From the NCBI GenBank assembly GCA_014239355.1, contig JAAZYZ010000015.1, positions 1 to 53,907 of the forward strand: a stretch of 53,907 nucleotides of DNA. The letters run 5' to 3'. This stretch comes from Fidelibacterota bacterium (lineage in GTDB: Bacteria; Marinisomatota; Marinisomatia; SCGC-AAA003-L08; TMED6). The translations under genes and the position numbers were made by a program. The notes beneath the pieces were generated by a model. That model did not search any database. It was given only the letters and a program-made list of their open reading frames with translations, and was not told the origin of the DNA. Below, one piece after another: positions 29,509-36,935 of the stretch (positions within the stretch are counted from its first letter, which is position 1; every line of letters begins with the position of its first letter).

Positions 29509-29916
29509 TTAAGTAGTTTTTTTTATTCCTGTAAAATTAGATGAAGATCTAATTTTTTCTCCTAAGCCATCTACTATTTGAATATTTATTTTTTTGCAAA
29601 TATTTGATTCTGGAATTTCATCATTATTTCTATCACCACCATTAGCAAATATATTGGGTTTTAAAAATTCAAGAGATTTACACTGAGTTTTATCATTATC
29701 AATAGACAAAAAAACTTCATCTACACATTTTAAGGATAAAATAATTTTCATTCTATCCTTTTCATTCATAAAAGATCTACCTTTTTTTAAATTAGCTTGA
29801 AAATCATTGTTTACTATAACAACTAGTTTGTCTCCTAGCTTTTTAGCTAATTCAAGATACTCTATATGTCCTACATGAAGAGGATCAAAATATCCACTGG
29901 CTACTACTAAAATCAT
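29509..29916 (-). CDS. RfaE2/HldE-C-like nucleotidyltransferase
   Basis: A 135-residue HxGH nucleotidyltransferase: SGYFDPLHVGHIEYLE gives HVGH at 14-17, and IFANGGDRNNDEIPE is a segment seen in RfaE C-terminal-type and related small cytidylyltransferases. The heptose-1-phosphate adenylyltransferase group is the best match, but no heptose genes are adjacent. The R-T-x-x-S-T-T loop is replaced by IRSSSNFTG. It lies on the opposite strand to both neighbours, so it has its own promoter, divergent from glmS. Confidence 0.7.
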   Translation of the reverse strand: MILVVASGYFDPLHVGHIEYLELAKKLGDKLVVIVNNDFQANLKKGRSFMNEKDRMKIILSLKCVDEVFLSIDNDKTQCKSLEFLKPNIFANGGDRNNDEIPESNICKKINIQIVDGLGEKIRSSSNFTGIKKTT

Positions 29917-29981
29917 TTTAAAAACCTTTTTAATGTGATAAGAATCAATTTACCTAATTTAATTATAAAAATATTACAATG

Positions 29982-29987
29982 TATACT
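29982..29987 (+). promoter_or_regulatory. Candidate -10 element (TATACT) upstream of glmS
   Basis: TATACT lies about 50 bases before the glmS start, in the 119-base gap between divergent genes. No clear TTGACA-like -35 is seen, which is common in such AT-rich DNA. The same TATACT(ATT) word precedes three transcription units near 42.4-43.1 kb. Confidence 0.3.
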
Positions 29988-30035
29988 AAATAGAATTTAT
30001 ATTATTAGTGTTAAAAATTAGGAGATTTTTATTTT

Positions 30036-31871
30036 ATGTGTGGAATAGTTGGTTACATAGGCCATAAGAAAGCTAAAAATGTTATAATTAGTGGCTTGAA
30101 AAGGTTAGAATATAGAGGGTATGATTCTGCAGGGATTTCTACGATTGAAAATTCTCATATAAAAACTACTAAAATAAAAGGCAAAGTTTCAAATTTAGAA
30201 AAAAAAATACTTACTTCTAAACACATCAGTTCAATAGGTATGGGGCATACTCGTTGGGCTACTCATGGTAAACCAACAGCTATAAATGCGCATCCTCATT
30301 CTGATATATCTGAAACATTCAGTATCATTCATAATGGTATTATAGAAAATCATTATACTATCAAAACTTTTTTAACTGAAAAAGGAATTAAGTTTAAAAG
30401 TGATACTGATACTGAAGTTCTTATTCAGCTTATAGGATATATTTATAAAACTCAAAAATTAGATTTTTTTAATACTGTAAAAAATGCATTAAAAGAAGTT
30501 GTTGGTGCATATGGTATTATAGTTATGAAAAATGATGAACCTGATAAGCTTATTGCTGCAAGACATGGTAGTCCACTTATTCTTGGATTAGGGGATAAAG
30601 AACAGTTTATTGCATCTGATCCTTCAGCAATTATTGAATTTAGTAGAAATATACTTTTTTTAGATGATGGAGAAATTATTGAGGTTAATAAAGATTCTTA
30701 TACTATCAAACATATTGATCATGATAATGAAATAGTTAAGCAAAGTAAAGAAATTGAATATGATTTAGAACAAATTGAAAAAGGTAAGTTTAAACATTTT
30801 ATGTTAAAAGAAATTTTTGAGCAACCTAACTCTATTAAAGAATCTATTAGAGGAAGAATTAATAATGATAATGTAGTTAAATTAGGTGGCATATATGATT
30901 GGACACAAGAAATTATCAGCAAAAAATATATTTATTTTACTGCTTGTGGGACATCTTGGCATGCAGCTCAAATTGGAAGTTACATTTTAGAGTCTATTAT
31001 AAAAAAGCCTGTAAAAGTAGAATATGCTTCTGAATTTAGATATAGAAATAAACATATTGATTCTGATTCATTGCTTATTGCAGTTAGTCAATCGGGAGAA
31101 ACTGCTGATACATTATCGGCAGTTAAGAAAGCAAAAGAATTTGGGGCTTTAACCTTAGGGGTTGTTAATGTTGTTGGAAGTTCTATTGCAAGAGAAACAG
31201 ATTGTGGTGTTTATATGCATGCTGGGCCTGAAATAGGAGTTGCTTCTACTAAAGCTTTTACATCCCAAGTAGTTACTTTATCATTATTGGGTAATTTTAT
31301 TGCTCAGCATTTAGGGATTAAAAAAAGTGCTACTGTTCTATCTGATATTAAAAAATTACCTTCTATAATTAATAAATTATTAAAATTATCCGATGAAATA
31401 TTTCAGATATCAAAAATTTATGTTAATTCAGATAATTTTTTGTATTTAGGTCGTGGATATCAGTTTCCTGTCGCATTAGAGGGAGCATTAAAGTTAAAAG
31501 AAATTTCATATATTCATGCAGAAGGCTATCCTGCTGCAGAAATGAAACATGGTCCGATTGCATTAATAGATAATAAAATGCCTGTAGTTGTTATAGTAAC
31601 TCAAAAAAGATATGATAAGATTTTATCTAATATTCAAGAAGTTAAATCAAGAGGCGGTAAACTTTTAATTATCAGTTCTATAGATACAAAAGATTTAAGA
31701 GGTTTAGCAGATGATTTTATTTTTTTAGAGGGAGTATCTGAAATTCACAACTCTTTAACTCCAATATTAACATCTATTCCATTACAATTGCTTGCTTATC
31801 ATATTGCTGTATTAAAAGGAGCTAATGTTGATCAGCCACGAAATTTAGCTAAGTCCGTCACCGTTGAGTGA
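30036..31871 (+). CDS. glmS: Glutamine-fructose-6-phosphate aminotransferase
   Basis: Full length, 611 residues. MCGIVGYIGH provides the N-terminal nucleophile Cys2 of the class II amidotransferase domain, with GHTRWATHG and NGIIENH. The isomerase half holds two SIS domains, with ACGTSWHAA, SQSGETADT and the C-terminal AKSVTVE. It makes glucosamine-6-phosphate, the source of UDP-GlcNAc for wall and for the amino sugars of the polymer encoded upstream. The glmS 3' end is a known insertion target (attTn7) in many bacteria. Here an accessory region starts right after it, and its last codons (TCCGTCACCGTTGAGTGA) recur in similar form downstream. Confidence 0.97.
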   Translation: MCGIVGYIGHKKAKNVIISGLKRLEYRGYDSAGISTIENSHIKTTKIKGKVSNLEKKILTSKHISSIGMGHTRWATHGKPTAINAHPHSDISETFSIIHNGIIENHYTIKTFLTEKGIKFKSDTDTEVLIQLIGYIYKTQKLDFFNTVKNALKEVVGAYGIIVMKNDEPDKLIAARHGSPLILGLGDKEQFIASDPSAIIEFSRNILFLDDGEIIEVNKDSYTIKHIDHDNEIVKQSKEIEYDLEQIEKGKFKHFMLKEIFEQPNSIKESIRGRINNDNVVKLGGIYDWTQEIISKKYIYFTACGTSWHAAQIGSYILESIIKKPVKVEYASEFRYRNKHIDSDSLLIAVSQSGETADTLSAVKKAKEFGALTLGVVNVVGSSIARETDCGVYMHAGPEIGVASTKAFTSQVVTLSLLGNFIAQHLGIKKSATVLSDIKKLPSIINKLLKLSDEIFQISKIYVNSDNFLYLGRGYQFPVALEGALKLKEISYIHAEGYPAAEMKHGPIALIDNKMPVVVIVTQKRYDKILSNIQEVKSRGGKLLIISSIDTKDLRGLADDFIFLEGVSEIHNSLTPILTSIPLQLLAYHIAVLKGANVDQPRNLAKSVTVE

Positions 31872-31908
31872 TCAGATACAACTAAATCATAAAAGGAAGA
31901 ATTAAGGT

Positions 31909-32460
31909 ATGAATAAAATTACATTAACATTTTTAAGTATATCAATTTTTATAGGATTAGTAATTCCTAATCCTAAGTATAACACAAGTATTAATCCAAA
32001 GTACAACACAAGTATTAATCCTAAGTACAACACTAGTATTAATCCTAAGTATAACACAAGTATTAATCCAAAGTACAACACTAGTATTAATCCTAAGTAC
32101 AATACAAGTATTAACCCTAAGTATAATACAAGTATTAATCCTAAGTATAACACAAATATTAATCCAAAGTACAACACAAGTATTAATCCAAAGTACAACA
32201 CAAGTATTAATCCAAAGTACAACACAAGTATTAATCCAAAGTATAACACAAGTATGAGAGGAATTTTTTGTTTTGATTCAAGTGGTGAATGGACTGATTA
32301 TATAGTATCTAACAATATTTTTAATTTAGATGGTGAATGGATTGGATATATAGTGTCTAACAATATTTTTAATTTAGATGGTGATTGGGTTGGATATATA
32401 GTATCTAACAATATTTTCAATTTAGATGGTGATTGGAATTCATATATCATTAGTAATTAA
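31909..32460 (+). CDS. Secreted tandem-repeat protein (12 x INPKYNTS plus 4 x 16-residue repeat)
   Basis: I do not recognise this protein by function. After a signal peptide of about 20 residues it contains 12 copies of an 8-residue unit (INPKYNTS; one copy ends in N), then a short link, then four copies of a 16-residue unit (FNLDGEWIGYIVSNNI type). The first array is Asn/Tyr/Lys/Thr-rich with no cysteine; the second has a regular Trp-Tyr pattern that could form beta-hairpins. The codons of the repeats vary at third positions, so the units are old or have been mixed by recombination. A clear ribosome site (AAGGAAG) and start support translation. It is the first gene after glmS and opens the accessory array. 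It may be a surface or adhesion protein; this is a guess. Confidence 0.75.
   Translation: MNKITLTFLSISIFIGLVIPNPKYNTSINPKYNTSINPKYNTSINPKYNTSINPKYNTSINPKYNTSINPKYNTSINPKYNTNINPKYNTSINPKYNTSINPKYNTSINPKYNTSMRGIFCFDSSGEWTDYIVSNNIFNLDGEWIGYIVSNNIFNLDGDWVGYIVSNNIFNLDGDWNSYIISN
31969..32253 (+). repeat. 24-bp tandem repeat, 12 units (coding minisatellite)
   Basis: Units of 24 bases encode I-N-P-K-Y-N-T-S; the first unit is short by one codon, which gives 285 bases. Units differ mainly by synonymous changes (CCT/CCA, TAT/TAC, AAC/AAT, ACA/ACT). The copy number could change by slippage or unequal crossing-over without breaking the frame. Confidence 0.97.
32272..32457 (+). repeat. 48-bp tandem repeat, 4 units (last one short)
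   Basis: Four units of 16 codons. Units 2 and 3 start FNLDG and end VSNNI, unit 1 is diverged at its start (FDSSG), and the last has 14 codons. The DNA of units 1-3 is almost identical over the stretch coding YIVSNNIF, so these copies are recent or homogenised. Confidence 0.93.
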
Positions 32461-32487
32461 TTAAAATTTTTACCAATATTCATATAT

Positions 32488-32507
32488 TAACCCCTATCCC
32501 TTAAAAC
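32488..32507. repeat. End-tag repeat, copy 1
   Basis: TAACCCCTATCCCTTAAAAC. Related 15-20-base words recur at 34011, 36909, 37279, 38232 and 39194, always at or near the 3' end of a plus-strand gene. On the minus strand it reads V-L-R-D-R-G-stop, like the C-terminal tails read at the other copies. The rest of the 130-base gap 32461-32590 shows no gene; a strong AAAAAGGAG ribosome site closes it. Confidence 0.7.
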
Positions 32508-32590
32508 CAGATCAAACTCCCAAATAATCTGTAAGAATTCTTCTTTTTATGTAGTCAAATACTTAGATACTAAATAAAAAGGAGAACCTC

Positions 32591-33115
32591 ATGAAAATCA
32601 CACTATTAATCATTATTCTATCAATGTGTTTCACAAATGATAACGAAGAGTATAAATATTATGAATCGAGATTTGAAGAATTGAATTTAAGTATACCTGA
32701 TGTTATTACAAATGAAGTTAAATGTATTGAAGGAGATTGTAATAATGGTGAAGGTAAATTTGTCTTATATACACCTATGTATGAAGGAGGTTTTAAAGAT
32801 AAAAATAGACATGGTGAAGGAGTTCAAGTATGGAGTAATGGAGATTATGTTCATGGTATGTGGGATGATGATGAAATGTATTTTGGAGTTTACTATTATG
32901 GTTATGGGGATTATCATGGTGATATTTATGTTGGAGAATTTTCAAATGGTTTCAAGGATGGTGAAGGTACATATAAAAGTATAAAAGGTTATATTTATAA
33001 TGGTGAATGGAAGGATGATTTACCTAATGGTTATGGAAAAAGATTATTACCTGATGGGACTATAGATATAGGAACTTTTATTAATGGAGAATTAGTTGAA
33101 AAAGTACAATTATAA
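32591..33115 (+). CDS. Secreted MORN-repeat protein
   Basis: A signal-peptide-like start (LLIIILSMCF), an acidic Tyr-rich stretch, then about five MORN-type units: YEGGFKDKNRHGEG, YVHGMWDDD, YVGEFSNGFKDGEGTY, YNGEWKDDLPNGYGKR. The pattern GDCNNGEGKF before them is a usual entry to such arrays. MORN repeats form beta-hairpin ribbons used for protein or lipid contact; no enzyme domain is present. A strong Shine-Dalgarno (AAGGAG) precedes the ATG, and the next gene starts 13 bases after the stop. It is part of the accessory array of MORN and YwqK-like proteins; its role is unknown. Confidence 0.8.
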   Translation: MKITLLIIILSMCFTNDNEEYKYYESRFEELNLSIPDVITNEVKCIEGDCNNGEGKFVLYTPMYEGGFKDKNRHGEGVQVWSNGDYVHGMWDDDEMYFGVYYYGYGDYHGDIYVGEFSNGFKDGEGTYKSIKGYIYNGEWKDDLPNGYGKRLLPDGTIDIGTFINGELVEKVQL

Positions 33116-33128
33116 TTCTATATATAAT

Positions 33129-34013
33129 ATGAAAATATTGGTTAAAATATTATGTATATGTCTATCTTTAAATTTTATTTTCAGTTATTATGTTGATAGT
33201 ATCTATGTCAAAGATGGTAATGAGTATAAAATTACAAGAGGTTATTATCAAGATGGGAATATTGAATATGAAACTTCTTTTAAAAACTTTCAAGGTGATT
33301 TAGGGGGATGGTTTTTCCGAAAACATGGTCGATGTGTTATTTATTGGGAAAATGGTAATTTAAAAGTTGAAAGATATTATAAGAATAGTAAAAAACATGG
33401 AACGTCAAAAACTTTTTATTCTAATGGAAATCTAGAAAAACAAATTACTTATAAAAATGATAAATTTGATGGTAAGAAAATTTTTAAATATGAAAATGGA
33501 AATATTAAAGAAGAGAGTGTTTATAAAGATGGTTCGTTAGTTAGTAATCATATTACTTATGATGAAAATGGAGATGTTAAACATATTAAAAAACCTCAAG
33601 AGGAGATAATTTTAAGAACACACGTTTATCTAGGACCACGTGTTTTATCTTTAGGTGATGATGATAGAGTAAGAGAAATATATACTTATACCAAAAAAGA
33701 TGGTTTAGTTGGTGAGTATGTTAGAGACAAAGTGAAAGAAAACAATTTTTTTCTTGAAAAGTATAATAATTCAATTTTGACTGAAGATGAACTAGAATTA
33801 TTTTATTTTGAAGATATGGATATTATTTTAACAGGTGGAAAGATTCCAGGTGGACCTGATAGAGATTTATATAAAAAATTAATTGATTTTTATTACTATG
33901 GGAAAAAACTTGGTAAAATTAAAGAAATAAATGATGTTTTAAATAAAGTTCATCCCAGTCTAAAAACAACAATTTTGGAACATATTGATCCATACGTACA
34001 AGTTAACAACTAA
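33129..34013 (+). CDS. Secreted YwqK-like (MORN_2 repeat) protein
   Basis: I start at 33129 because the next residues (ILVKILCICLSLNFIFS) form a signal peptide; an ATG 33 bases upstream lies inside the preceding gene. Residues about 35-160 hold five or so MORN_2 units of the form Y-x-NG-x-L-K-x-E-x-x-Y-K-x-x-x-x-x-G. This is the pattern of YwqK, described in Bacillus as the antitoxin of the YwqJ toxin. The last 130 residues have no recognised domain. The stop codon TAA is the first triplet of the end-tag repeat. The exported location differs from a classical cytosolic antitoxin, so the function is open. Confidence 0.77.
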   Translation: MKILVKILCICLSLNFIFSYYVDSIYVKDGNEYKITRGYYQDGNIEYETSFKNFQGDLGGWFFRKHGRCVIYWENGNLKVERYYKNSKKHGTSKTFYSNGNLEKQITYKNDKFDGKKIFKYENGNIKEESVYKDGSLVSNHITYDENGDVKHIKKPQEEIILRTHVYLGPRVLSLGDDDRVREIYTYTKKDGLVGEYVRDKVKENNFFLEKYNNSILTEDELELFYFEDMDIILTGGKIPGGPDRDLYKKLIDFYYYGKKLGKIKEINDVLNKVHPSLKTTILEHIDPYVQVNN

Positions 34014-34030
34014 CCCCTTTCCCTTAAAAC
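34011..34030. repeat. End-tag repeat, copy 2
   Basis: TAACCCCTTTCCCTTAAAAC. Its first triplet is the stop codon of the YwqK-like gene. It reads V-L-R-E-R-G-stop on the minus strand. Confidence 0.75.
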
Positions 34031-34033
34031 CTT

Positions 34034-34147
34034 AATTTGACAACCTTTATATTTTTTAGTAAACTTAGACTTATGACACTTAACAATATATTCAACAATG
34101 AGGTAGGGACGGTAACCTACATTATTCAAAGTGTCACTGTTGAATGA
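34034..34147. repeat. Intergenic module copy A (114 bp; partner at 38249)
   Basis: This stretch matches 38249-38362 at 107 of 114 positions with no gap, and the match stops abruptly at both ends. It holds nested inverted repeats: TGACACTT (34074-34081) with AAGTGTCA (34129-34136), and inside them GTAGG (34103-34107) with CCTAC. ACTTAAC (34078-34084) and GTTGAAT (34139-34145) fit the RYYYAAC and GTTRRRY core-site patterns of integron attC sites. It could fold as an RNA hairpin or as a single-stranded recombination site. Confidence 0.85.
34073..34147 (+). other. 24-codon open frame in module A ending S-V-T-V-E
   Basis: An ATG-to-TGA frame starting MTLNNIF and ending QSVTVE. The partner copy at 38288-38362 keeps the start, length and stop, with two synonymous and three replacement codon differences. 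The last five residues equal the GlmS C-terminus. No ribosome site is seen, so this is more likely a DNA scar or recombination site than a peptide gene. Confidence 0.35.
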
Positions 34148-34153
34148 TCTATG

Positions 34154-34172
34154 GAGTGTTTTTAAAACACTC
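34154..34172 (+). terminator. Perfect palindrome, possible terminator
   Basis: GAGTGTTTTTAAAACACTC has 9-base arms around a central T, followed by TTTCTCGTC. The stem is AT-rich and the T run is short, so termination would be weak. It lies between module A and the leader repeat. Confidence 0.4.
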
Positions 34173-34173
34173 T

Positions 34174-34238
34174 TTCTCGTCGACAAACACCCTCAAATAA
34201 AGACTTTTAACTATCCCCCTATATCCATATATTAGAAT
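34174..34238 (+). repeat. Leader repeat copy 1, directly before an ATG
   Basis: Sixty-five bases matching 36293-36357 at 61 positions without gaps; both copies end exactly at a start codon. It contains ACCCTCAAATAAAGACTTTT and ends CATATATTAGAAT. No Shine-Dalgarno is present, and TATATT just before the ATG could be a -10 element, which would give a near-leaderless transcript. It is likely a shared promoter and start region. Confidence 0.8.
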
Positions 34239-35108
34239 ATGAAAACATTGTTTAAAATATTATGTTTATCTTCTTTTTTGTTCTCAGAAACAATCAGAGA
34301 AGAAATTGTGTCCAGACATCTTAATGGTAATAAAATGATGGTAGTGACCTATCAAGGTGAAGGAATTAATGAGAAAATAACTAAACGAGTTCTTTTTTCT
34401 AATAATGATCAAGTTATGTCTATTGAATATCCATTGGATAAGATGAAGGTAGAATATTTATATGATAAAAAAGGTTTAGTTAAACAGGAAACTAATTATT
34501 TAAATGAAAATAAACATGGAAAACAAAAGTTTTATTTTGGTGGAACATTATACGAAGAGATAGAATGGAAAAATGGTACTAAAGATGGTTTGTTAAAAAC
34601 TTATGATATGAATACTGGTGAGTTATCTAATTCTATATATATTAAAGATGGAAAATTTTCATTTTTAGATTATGAAGATGATGATAATCTAATATATAAA
34701 GTTTCATTAACTGGTTCCAATAAAGAATGTTTTGTAAAAGAATGGGGTGTCCCTTTTAGGTATACTATCAAAGAATTAGAACAAGGTAAATATGTTCCTA
34801 TTAGTTTACAGAAATGGATTATTGTATCTATGGAAGATTCATGGGAAGAAGATTCTAATAACTTTAAAGTATACGAAAGTAAAATTGGAACAGATTTTGA
34901 GTCTTCATATGAAATTTATGATATTTTACCTACTGAAGATGAGTTTTGGTCTTTGGTTGAAGATGATAATTATTTAACAGAAGTAGAAAATTATGAAATC
35001 AATGAGATTTACAAAGATGATTCTGTTCATTTTTGTGTTAAGTTTTTACCAACTATAATTTATAATCAAGAAGGTGATATTTTAGACTCAATATATTTTA
35101 AAAAATGA
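34239..35108 (+). CDS. Secreted protein with YwqK-like repeats
   Basis: A signal peptide (LFKILCLSSFLFS) similar at DNA level to those of the neighbours, then a weakly repeated region with YLYDKKGLVKQETNYLNENK and LYEEIEWKNGTKDGLLKTY, typical of two to three degenerate MORN_2 units. The C-terminal 150 residues are acidic and not recognised. It is preceded by the 65-base leader repeat. The ATG of the next gene overlaps its stop (ATGA), so the pair is coupled. Role unknown; it belongs to the YwqK-like set of this array. Confidence 0.7.
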   Translation: MKTLFKILCLSSFLFSETIREEIVSRHLNGNKMMVVTYQGEGINEKITKRVLFSNNDQVMSIEYPLDKMKVEYLYDKKGLVKQETNYLNENKHGKQKFYFGGTLYEEIEWKNGTKDGLLKTYDMNTGELSNSIYIKDGKFSFLDYEDDDNLIYKVSLTGSNKECFVKEWGVPFRYTIKELEQGKYVPISLQKWIIVSMEDSWEEDSNNFKVYESKIGTDFESSYEIYDILPTEDEFWSLVEDDNYLTEVENYEINEIYKDDSVHFCVKFLPTIIYNQEGDILDSIYFKK

Positions 35109-35152
35109 AAAATCTAATCACAATATTATGTTTATGTTCTTTTTTGTTTTCT
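35105..35152 (+). repeat. Signal-peptide repeat, copy 1 (48 bp, identical to 36358-36405)
   Basis: Forty-eight identical bases from the start codon code the same 16 residues in two genes with unrelated mature parts. The genes at 34239 and 38450 carry diverged versions (for example ATATTATGTTTATCTTCTTT). Confidence 0.93.
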
Positions 35153-35935
35153 ATTGGTGAAAGAGTTGATCATTTTACAAAGTTTACAATTAATGAAATA
35201 AATAAATTAGATATAATTGGATGGTCAAATAAAGATGGACAATGGATTAAACAGGAAGGAATTGTTGACTTATATATAACTCCATCTTTTAATAAAGATT
35301 ATAAATTATTTCTTAATGATATAACTTTATACGAAGTGAAAGAAAAACCTGATTTATTTATTATGAAATTAAATCCCACTCCACCAAATCCATCTGATAT
35401 CTATGGTATGGATTTTTATGAAAAAATTATATTAATTCATAAAGATGAGTTAAAAAAAATAAAATTTAAATATCAAAAATTAGATAAAATAGAAATTGAA
35501 GTATTTAGTTATAGAGGTCTTAATAATGGTTTGTTCTTAGAAACATGTAATTCGTTTATAAATAACTACTTACTAAATCAAGAAGATCAAAATTACTATA
35601 AGAAATCATATACTGAAACAATTTTAAGATTAGATTATTATTGTTTTGATGACACAATTCAGTATTTAATTAGTATGAGAACGAGAACACGAACACCAAA
35701 GACTAAAAGAACCTATTATGATAAAAAATGGTTTGAATATAGGTATGATTTATTTTCAAGTGAAAATTTATGGATTAATGTTCTTAAAGAGATTTCTGAA
35801 AATAATGAGTTTAATAAAAATGTTCTTACACAGGTTAGTGTTAGTGGAACTCGTAAACCAATAAATGAATTTTTGGAAAAATATTATTTTGAATCTAATT
35901 TTGGTAAATTCAAAAAAACATTCTTAAAAGACTAA
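35105..35935 (+). CDS. Secreted protein of unknown function
   Basis: The first 48 bases, coding a signal peptide (MKNLITILCLCSFLFS), are identical to those of the gene at 36358, while everything after differs. The mature part (about 260 residues) is Lys/Tyr-rich, has two cysteines (in LETCNSF and DYYCFDD), and has no motif I can name; GWSNKDGQWIKQEG is the only W/G-rich segment. It starts on the stop codon of the preceding gene (ATGA overlap) and its end overlaps, tail to tail, a minus-strand HTH-like remnant. Confidence 0.65.
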   Translation: MKNLITILCLCSFLFSIGERVDHFTKFTINEINKLDIIGWSNKDGQWIKQEGIVDLYITPSFNKDYKLFLNDITLYEVKEKPDLFIMKLNPTPPNPSDIYGMDFYEKIILIHKDELKKIKFKYQKLDKIEIEVFSYRGLNNGLFLETCNSFINNYLLNQEDQNYYKKSYTETILRLDYYCFDDTIQYLISMRTRTRTPKTKRTYYDKKWFEYRYDLFSSENLWINVLKEISENNEFNKNVLTQVSVSGTRKPINEFLEKYYFESNFGKFKKTFLKD

Positions 35936-36204
35936 ACCCTTAATAACCTAACCTCAATCTTACCCAACTCAACTATAGTCTTCTGACTCAATATCTCTTC
36001 TCTTTTTTCTAACTTCTTAATCATTGAATACACACAAGATGGAGACTTACCAATATCAAAACCTTCTTTGATAAGAATAGTATGTATTTTCCTATATCCT
36101 AACCCTTTATCAGTGAGTTCTTTTATTTTATTATGTATTGATTTTCTATCCTTGATATCGTTAAAATAAGGTGTATGAGAAAACTTATGAGAAACGACTT
36201 TCAA
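35932..36204 (-). pseudogene. HTH-like recombinase-type fragment (module C), minus strand
   Basis: The longest minus-strand remnant. From a TTG it reads 90 codons, and the frame stays open about 20 codons further upstream with GGFFYKPYIVI, but no good start is visible. IHNKIKELTDKGLGYRKIHT then LIKEGFDIGKSPSCVYSMI looks like a helix-turn-helix of the kind found in the C-terminal part of serine recombinases and related proteins. A second copy at 37292 lacks the HTH segment. It may be a small intact gene of an unknown family or the last piece of a mobile element. Confidence 0.5.
35949..35986. repeat. Module C/D conserved segment, copy C
   Basis: Thirty-eight bases (TAACCTCAATCTTA...AACTATAGTCTTCTGA) matching 37303-37340 at 35 positions. 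It codes the C-terminal part of the minus-strand remnants (SQKTIVELGKIEV). Confidence 0.8.
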
Positions 36205-36292
36205 AGTGATAACAATGTAGGGTTTGTAAAAAAACCCTCCATAAACCCTTTCACCACAGTAGAGTAGTCACAGACCTATTTTATAACACTAT

Positions 36293-36357
36293 TTCTCGTC
36301 TATAAACACCCTCAAATAAAGACTTTTAACTATCTACCTATATCCATATATTAGAAT
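36293..36357 (+). repeat. Leader repeat copy 2
   Basis: Partner of 34174-34238, with 4 differences in 65 bases and the same distance to the start codon. Upstream (36205-36292) lies the degenerate upper part of module C, with AGGGTTTGTAAAAAAACCCT hairpin arms and TCACCACAGTAGAGTAG, a weak echo of the glmS end. Confidence 0.8.
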
Positions 36358-36405
36358 ATGAAAAATCTAATCACAATATTATGTTTATGTTCTTTTTTGT
36401 TTTCT
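36358..36405 (+). repeat. Signal-peptide repeat, copy 2
   Basis: Identical over 48 bases to 35105-35152; the sequences diverge completely after the TCT codon. Confidence 0.93.
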
Positions 36406-36930
36406 AATATTGGAGGATCTTATAATCCTAAGAATTGGTATGATCCTTTTTTAGGTTTATTCTTCAGTATTTTTCTTATTATCATTTTTATTCCTTTATA
36501 TAAATATATAGTCACTCCAATAAGAATTTTTATTTTTGGTAAAAGTAAAAATGATATTTATTTGGAAAAGTTAAAATTCATAGTAGGTAGTTATTCAGAA
36601 GATGAATTTTGTGATATTTTTGGAGAGGTCGATGGTTCAGGAATTAAAACATATGTTAGTTTAATACATGACTATTTAATTTGTATTAAAGAAGAATCTT
36701 TATTAGAGGAACAATTAAATGAATACAAAACTTTAAAAAACGATACTCCAGATAAATTAAATAATATTGAAAGATTAGAAAATAATATTCAATCATCTAA
36801 AACAAAATTAGTTAAAATAGTAAAAGATATTGATGATATTAGAGATAAATATAAAATTCAAGATATCAAGAAGATTGAGAAATTTCTTTCTAACTTTTAT
36901 AAAAAAAATAACCTTTACCCCTTAAAATAA
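36358..36930 (+). CDS. Membrane-anchored protein with coiled coil, unknown function
   Basis: It starts with the shared signal segment (48 bases identical to 35105), then a second hydrophobic helix (LGLFFSIFLIIIFIPLYKYIV, about residues 31-51). The remaining 130 residues are cytosolic-looking, with a likely coiled coil from about 110 to 185 (LLEEQLNEYKTLK, LENNIQSSKTKLVKIVKDID). The last codons run through a copy of the end tag (36909-36928), which therefore supplies the C-terminus. No domain is recognised. The next gene starts 5 bases later. Confidence 0.6.
   Translation: MKNLITILCLCSFLFSNIGGSYNPKNWYDPFLGLFFSIFLIIIFIPLYKYIVTPIRIFIFGKSKNDIYLEKLKFIVGSYSEDEFCDIFGEVDGSGIKTYVSLIHDYLICIKEESLLEEQLNEYKTLKNDTPDKLNNIERLENNIQSSKTKLVKIVKDIDDIRDKYKIQDIKKIEKFLSNFYKKNNLYPLK
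36909..36928. repeat. End-tag repeat, copy 3 (inside a C-terminal coding end)
   Basis: TAACCTTTACCCCTTAAAAT, read in the plus strand as part of NNLYPLK-stop of the upstream gene. Confidence 0.6.
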
Positions 36931-36935
36931 TATTA

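Larger units (their letters stand above)
34010..34186 (-). pseudogene. Minus-strand open frame remnant in module A
   Basis: A frame open for 58 codons with only a TTG as possible start. It contains GYRPYLIVEYIVKCHKSKFT and ends VLRERG, with a stop overlapping the stop of the plus-strand gene. The segment resembles FYKPY...KVVSHKF in the minus-strand gene at 35932, so it looks like a piece of the same family. Five of six codon differences from the copy near 38.3 kb, over the best-aligned stretch, change the amino acid, which argues against protein-level selection. Confidence 0.4.

Noticed and set aside
30036..31871. glmS ribozyme upstream of glmS
   Set aside because: The 119-base upstream gap is extremely AT-rich and shows none of the conserved ribozyme core; the element is typical of Gram-positive bacteria.
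31902..32249. Minus-strand frame of 115 codons reading VLYFGLILVLYFGLIL over and over
   Set aside because: It is the complement of the 24-bp coding repeat. A repeat length divisible by three keeps every frame open, and the plus-strand frame has a signal peptide, a ribosome site and synonymous variation.
31969..32253. Regular direct repeats that could suggest a CRISPR array
   Set aside because: The units are directly adjacent without spacers, lie inside a coding frame, and there are no cas genes.
33096..33128. Earlier ATG for the YwqK-like gene
   Set aside because: It lies within the end of the MORN gene and would hide the signal peptide that begins at 33129.
34792..34977. Overlapping out-of-phase frame inside the exported protein at 34239 (and similar ones at 32700 and 37872)
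   Set aside because: No start signals, lies within clear genes, and composition is typical of shifted AT-rich coding sequence.
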